A stretch of 37,055 nucleotides of DNA from CBDCNH01 sp965219015 (GTDB lineage Bacteria; Pseudomonadota; Alphaproteobacteria; Rhodobacterales; Rhodobacteraceae): NCBI GenBank assembly GCA_965219015.1, contig CBDCNH010000015.1:1-37055 (forward strand), written 5' to 3'. The translations under genes and the position numbers were made by a program. Shown piece after piece: positions 33,416 to 37,055 of this stretch (position 1 is the first letter of the stretch; the number at the start of each line of letters is the position of its first letter). The notes below the pieces were generated by a model. The model saw only the letters and a list, made by a program, of their open reading frames with translations, made no database searches and was not told where the DNA came from.

Positions 33416-34229
33416 ATGACCGCAGCCGCGGCCACGCTGGTCTTTCTGCATTTTCCGAAGACCGCCGGACAGACCGTCCATACCGAGCTCGCGCGCGTCG
33501 TGGGCAGGGACGCCGTCTCCCCCGTCCGTGTGCATTCGCAGGCGGGGACGGGAGCGGCGCAGTTTCCCGAGGGATACCGCCTCTATTCCGGCCATCTCGA
33601 CTGGGAAGCGCTGGAAACCGTGCCAGAGCCGCACTTCGTGTTCACCGTCCTGCGCGACCCGCTGGAGCGGATCGCGTCATTCTAACTTCTACATCCTGCG
33701 CTGCGCGCAAGCACTGACCCCGGAAGAGCTGAAAAAGCCGCAGCACACCGGGTGGCGCATCGCGCTCGAGCGTGGACCGGACGAGTACTTCTTCGGGGGC
33801 TCGCACGACTGGAGGCAGTTCGTCCGCAATCACTACGATAACCCCTATTGCGCCGATCTGCTGACCCGGCTCATCCGCAGTTACGGCGCCGTGTCCGACC
33901 TGCCGCAGGACGTCCTCGTCGGCCGCGCCGCGGAGGCAGCACGCGCGCTCAGCGGCGTCTATTCGATCGACGCGCTCGATCGGCTGGAACGGGATCTCGA
34001 CGGTCGGCTCGGGATCCGGGTCGACCTGATCGGACGCAATGTGAACGCGGCCCCGGAACGGCAGACGGAGTCGCGCTGGGCGCGTCTCGAAGCCACGGTG
34101 CCGCGCCAGCAGACCACCGACAGGCTGCGCGCGTCGCTGCGCGCGGACCGGATGCTGATGCATGAACTCGGCATGGGACAGCGGCCGGACGACGCCGCCG
34201 CCCCCGCCATGCGGCGGAACCGTTCGTGA
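33416..34229 (+). pseudogene. Sulfotransferase-family gene interrupted by a frameshift
   Basis: The 5' part (33416-33685) encodes an N-terminal sulfotransferase domain with a PAPS-binding P-loop, LHFPKTAGQT (PKTAGQT at residues 14-20), and the 3'-phosphate motif VLRDPLERIASF, then stops at TAA (33683-33685). The reading continues one base later as NFYILRCAQ, in the +1 frame, to 34229, through the usual C-terminal part. Removing one T at about 33683 gives a single protein of about 270 residues. Both halves lack other stops, so the event is recent, a sequencing error, or a programmed shift. The intact protein would transfer sulfate from PAPS to an unknown acceptor. Confidence 0.75.
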
Positions 34230-34439
34230 ATGCGGGGCCGGCGTCGCTGCGATCCGCATCGAGGTCTCGACGTATGGCCGGATGACCGCCGCCGTCGGCG
34301 CTGACCCCGATGGCGGCGCATGTGCTGCGAACCCGGTTTCGCACCGGATCACCATGACCGACACCCGCTCGCGAGGCCGGGCAAAAGGGTGTGCCGCCCA
34401 GCCTCCGCGCAATCGGGGACGGCACGCGCCGGTTCGCGC

Positions 34440-34469
34440 TTGCGGCCGCCGATGCGGCACCGATCTATA
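34440..34469 (+). promoter_or_regulatory. Candidate promoter of the Gfo/Idh gene
   Basis: TTGCGG (34440-34445), an 18-bp spacer and TCTATA (34464-34469) predict a start about 25 bp before the ATG at 34501. The ribosome-binding site is then AAAGG (34488-34492), eight bases upstream. A perfect-looking AAGGAGG (34469-34475) lies too far upstream (25 bp) to serve this start. The remainder of the 271-bp gap from 34230 holds nothing else I recognise. Confidence 0.45.
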
Positions 34470-34500
34470 AGGAGGTTCCGTCTCTCGAAAGGCATTCCGC

Positions 34501-35523
34501 ATGACCGAACCCCCGAAGCGTGGCGCTCTGATCGGCTGCGGTTTCTTCGCCGAGAACCACATGCATGCCTGGGCCGGCCTCTCCGGCGCCCGGATCGTCG
34601 CGCTCTGTGATCGCGATCGTGCGAAGGCCGAGGCGATGGCCGCGCGGTTCGACGTCGAGGCGGTGTTCGAGGATGCCGACGCGATGTTCGCGGCCGTAGA
34701 GCTCGATTTCGTCGACATCGCCACGACCGTCCAATCGCACCGGCCGCTGGTCGAGCGTGCCGTCCGCCACGCGGCGACCGTGATCTGTCAGAAGCCCTTC
34801 GCCGAGACGATGGAGGATGGGCGCGCGATGGTCGCTGCCGCGGCCGCCGCGGACGCCGCCCTGATCGTGCATGAAAACTTCCGATGGCAGGCTCCGTTGC
34901 TGCGCCTGAAGGCGCTCGTGAACGCAGGCCGGATCGGCACGCCTGCCTGGGCGCGGGTCTCGTTTCGCCACGGCTACGACAATTACCGCAACCAGCCCTA
35001 CCTCAAGGACATCGAGCGCTTCGCGATCATGGACGTGGGGCTGCACCTCTTCGATGTCGCCCGCTGGCTGATGGGGGAAGCGCTCGACGTCGCCTGCGCC
35101 ACTCAGCGCCGCAGCCCGACCGTGCGTGGCGAGGACACATTCACCGCCCTTCTCACGCACGCGACGGGCGTGACCGTCTGCGACTGCACCTTCGACGCGC
35201 GGCTCGTCCCCGAGCCGTTCCCCGGCGTGGCCGTGATCGTCGAGGGCGACGCAGGAACCGTCGCGGTCGATGCGTTCGGCCAGCTCGTCCTCTCGTCGGG
35301 TGACGTGGAGACGCTCGAGGACACCGCGCCCGCAGGCCCGGTCTGGGGTGCCGCCCCGTGGCGCGTCGTGCAGGACAGCGTCGCCAACTTCGCGGCGCAC
35401 GCGCTCGAGGTCATGCACGGCCGTGCAACGCCGCAGCCGTCGGGGGCGGACAATCTCGCGACGCTGGCGCTGGCCTTCGCGGCCTATGAGGCGGCCGAGA
35501 CCCGCGCCGTGGTGCGGCCATGA
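34501..35523 (+). CDS. Gfo/Idh/MocA-family NAD(P)-dependent oxidoreductase
   Basis: This 340-residue protein has the N-terminal Rossmann motif LIGCGFFAENH (residues 10-20), the family's EKP-type motif as CQKPFAE (Lys98-Pro99) and a C-terminal beta-sheet domain with HENFRWQ and DVGLHLFDVARWL. Such enzymes oxidise or reduce sugars, inositols or related compounds; the substrate cannot be read. The Lys-Pro catalytic pair is intact. It sits between the broken sulfotransferase and the thiolase, with its own likely promoter, so it may be an insertion into the beta-oxidation group. Confidence 0.9.
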   Translation: MTEPPKRGALIGCGFFAENHMHAWAGLSGARIVALCDRDRAKAEAMAARFDVEAVFEDADAMFAAVELDFVDIATTVQSHRPLVERAVRHAATVICQKPFAETMEDGRAMVAAAAAADAALIVHENFRWQAPLLRLKALVNAGRIGTPAWARVSFRHGYDNYRNQPYLKDIERFAIMDVGLHLFDVARWLMGEALDVACATQRRSPTVRGEDTFTALLTHATGVTVCDCTFDARLVPEPFPGVAVIVEGDAGTVAVDAFGQLVLSSGDVETLEDTAPAGPVWGAAPWRVVQDSVANFAAHALEVMHGRATPQPSGADNLATLALAFAAYEAAETRAVVRP

Positions 35524-35558
35524 CCCTTGAGCGCTGCAACCCCCCGCGTCCTGACGAC

Positions 35559-35633
35559 ATGCCGCTTCGACGCATGAAGGGCTCGTACATCCGGTCTGGT
35601 CGCGGTACGGACGACGCGAACGGCTGTTGCTGA
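35559..35633 (+). CDS. Possible 24-residue small ORF before the thiolase
   Basis: An ATG at 35559 opens a 24-codon frame, and an in-frame ATG at 35574 would give 19 codons. It ends in a Gly-Cys-Cys C-terminus. Its TGA stop abuts the AAGGAGG ribosome-binding site of the next gene, which would suit translational coupling or leader control. No clear ribosome-binding site lies before either ATG, so it may not be expressed. I do not recognise it. Confidence 0.3.
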   Translation: MPLRRMKGSYIRSGRGTDDANGCC

Positions 35634-35644
35634 AGGAGGATGAG

Positions 35645-36856
35645 ATGACCGATGCCTTCATCTACGACGCGATCCGCACACCGCGCGGGAAGGGCCGGCC
35701 CGACGGCGCGCTGCACGAGGTGACGGCGGCCCGGCTGTCGGCGCTCACGCTGAACGCGATCAAGGACCGCAACGGCCTCGACACGGCGGCGGTGGAGGAC
35801 GTGATCTGGGGCAACGTCACGCAGGTCGGCGAGCAGGGCGGCTGCCTCGCGCGCACGGCGGTGCTGGCGTCCGACTTCGCCGAGAGCGTGCCGGGGCTGT
35901 CGATCAACCGCTTCTGCGCCTCCGGGCTCGAGGCCGTGAACCTCGCGGCGAACCAGGTCCGCGGCGGCGCGGGCGAGGGCTACGTGGCGGGCGGCGTCGA
36001 GATGATGGGCCGCGTGCCGATGGGCTCGGACGGCGCCGCGATCGCGGTCGATCCCTCCATCGCGATGGCGACGTACTTCGTGCCGCAGGGCATCTCCGCC
36101 GACATCATCGCGACCGAGTACGGCTTCTCGCGCGACGACGTGGACGCGCTGGCGGTCGAGTCGCAGAAGCGCGCGGCCCGGGCCTGGGACGAGGGCCGCT
36201 TCGCGCGCTCGGTGATCGAAGTGAGCGACCTCAACGGCCTGCCGATCCTCGCGCGTGACGAGTACATGCGCCCCGCCACCGACATGCAGTCGCTCGGTGC
36301 CCTCAAGCCCGCGTTCCGCGAGATGGGCGAGACGATGCCCGGCTTCGACAAGGTGGCGATCATGCGCTACCCGCACCTCGAGCGGATCAATCACGTGCAT
36401 CACGCGGGCAACTCTTCGGGCATCGTGGACGGCGCGGCGGCGGTGCTGATCGGCAGCGCGGCCTTCGGGGAGGCGCACGGGCTGAAGCCCCGCGCGCGCA
36501 TCCGTGCCACCGCGAAGATCGGCACCGATCCCACGATCATGCTGACGGGCCCGGTCCCCGCGACGGAGAAGATCCTCCGCGAGGCGGGCATGAGCATCGC
36601 CGACATCGGCCTCTTCGAGGTCAACGAGGCCTTCGCGGCGGTCGTGCTGCGCTTCCTGCAGGCGTTCGACGCGGATCCCGAGCGGGTCAACGTCAACGGC
36701 GGCGCCATCGCGATGGGCCATCCGCTCGGGGCCACGGGGGCGATGATCCTCGGCACGCTCCTCGACGAGATGGAGCGGGCGGACCGCGAGACCGGCCTCG
36801 CCACGCTCTGCGTCGCCTCCGGCATGGGCGCCGCGACGATCCTCGAGCGCGTCTGA
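35645..36856 (+). CDS. Acetyl-CoA C-acetyltransferase / 3-ketoacyl-CoA thiolase
   Basis: This 403-residue thiolase cleaves 3-oxoacyl-CoA to acyl-CoA and acetyl-CoA, or runs in reverse. The acyl-carrying Cys91 is in NRFCASGLEAVN. The C-terminal catalytic His359 is in AMGHPLGATGA and Cys389 is in TLCVASGMG. The family's NEAFAAVVLRF is also present. The ATG at 35645 follows a strong AAGGAGG; an upstream in-frame start adds six residues without support. Length and motifs fit FadA/AcaT type. The dehydrogenase partner that usually follows is outside the window; a cupin gene starts at its stop. Confidence 0.93.
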   Translation: MTDAFIYDAIRTPRGKGRPDGALHEVTAARLSALTLNAIKDRNGLDTAAVEDVIWGNVTQVGEQGGCLARTAVLASDFAESVPGLSINRFCASGLEAVNLAANQVRGGAGEGYVAGGVEMMGRVPMGSDGAAIAVDPSIAMATYFVPQGISADIIATEYGFSRDDVDALAVESQKRAARAWDEGRFARSVIEVSDLNGLPILARDEYMRPATDMQSLGALKPAFREMGETMPGFDKVAIMRYPHLERINHVHHAGNSSGIVDGAAAVLIGSAAFGEAHGLKPRARIRATAKIGTDPTIMLTGPVPATEKILREAGMSIADIGLFEVNEAFAAVVLRFLQAFDADPERVNVNGGAIAMGHPLGATGAMILGTLLDEMERADRETGLATLCVASGMGAATILERV

Positions 36857-37055
36857 TGGCGGTGCTCCGCGCTGGCGACGTGGCGGAGCGCGAGACGCCG
36901 CCCGAAAAGCAGGTCGAATGGGGCCGCGTCGGCACGCAGGCCTTCGGCGACGCGGGCGGGCTCACGCAGTACGGCGCCTATGTGCAGGTGCTCCACCCCG
37001 GCGCGCGGACCTCGAACCGGCACTGGCACGAGGTGGAGGACGAGTTCCTCCTGAT
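36856..37055 (+). CDS. Cupin-domain protein, 3'-truncated
   Basis: The first 66 codons of a small cupin are present. The ATG overlaps the thiolase stop by one base (TGATG). The sequence reads into the cupin motif 1, with PGARTSNRHWHEVEDEFLL holding the two His and Glu metal ligands (about residues 55-63). The rest lies beyond the window. Coupling to the thiolase suggests a role in the same operon, otherwise unknown. Confidence 0.8.
   Translation, partial: MAVLRAGDVAERETPPEKQVEWGRVGTQAFGDAGGLTQYGAYVQVLHPGARTSNRHWHEVEDEFLL

Overview
The window is about 70% G+C and densely coded, and most intergenic gaps are under 100 bp. The gene content suggests a high-GC alphaproteobacterium, probably of the Rhodobacterales. 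The evidence is the TRAP transporter operon, the ugpBAEC-type ABC operon, the MerR / long acyl-CoA dehydrogenase / GST / thiolase group, and the HMCES-type peptidase next to a tRNA-Gly(TCC). No gene-free stretch exceeds 300 bp; the longest is 34230-34500. I saw no rRNA, CRISPR array, insertion sequence or phage gene.

Layout. (1) 1-5695, plus strand: the 3' part of a luciferase-like flavin monooxygenase, then a tight operon of an SDR dehydrogenase, an L-idonate/polyol-type zinc dehydrogenase and a complete TRAP transporter (dctP, dctQ, dctM). This looks like uptake and oxidation of a sugar acid or polyol. (2) 5702-10743, minus strand: ugpB-ugpA-ugpE-ugpC, with a cation diffusion facilitator gene translationally coupled behind ugpC. 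(3) 10836-18422: an accessory-looking block with a SARP-like regulator (minus), a soluble PAP2/haloperoxidase-superfamily protein with a nine-copy Gly-Ser-Gln N-terminus (plus), a subtilisin-like S8 peptidase (minus), a large algal-type vanadium haloperoxidase (plus) and a small membrane protein (plus). (4) 18426-26155, minus strand: an acyl-CoA synthetase, an ABC exporter, a GT39 glycosyltransferase, tRNA-Gly, an HMCES/YedK peptidase and a periplasmic 5'-nucleotidase. (5) 26268-29818: a DUF952 protein and pyrD (plus), then a MATE pump and two PaaI-type thioesterases (minus). (6) 29950-37055, plus strand: a MerR regulator, an acyl-CoA dehydrogenase, a small exported protein, a GST, a frameshifted sulfotransferase, a Gfo/Idh/MocA dehydrogenase, an acetyl-CoA acetyltransferase and the start of a cupin gene. 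This is a beta-oxidation-type group interrupted by two unrelated genes.

The best candidate for an undescribed system is 10836-18422. Two different members of the vanadium haloperoxidase / PAP2 superfamily flank a subtilisin-like peptidase with an intact triad. None of the three has a recognisable signal peptide. One haloperoxidase-superfamily member carries a (GSQ)9 tail whose serine codons alternate strictly between AGY and TCG. Their joint function is inference. All family calls were made by reading motifs, with no database search.
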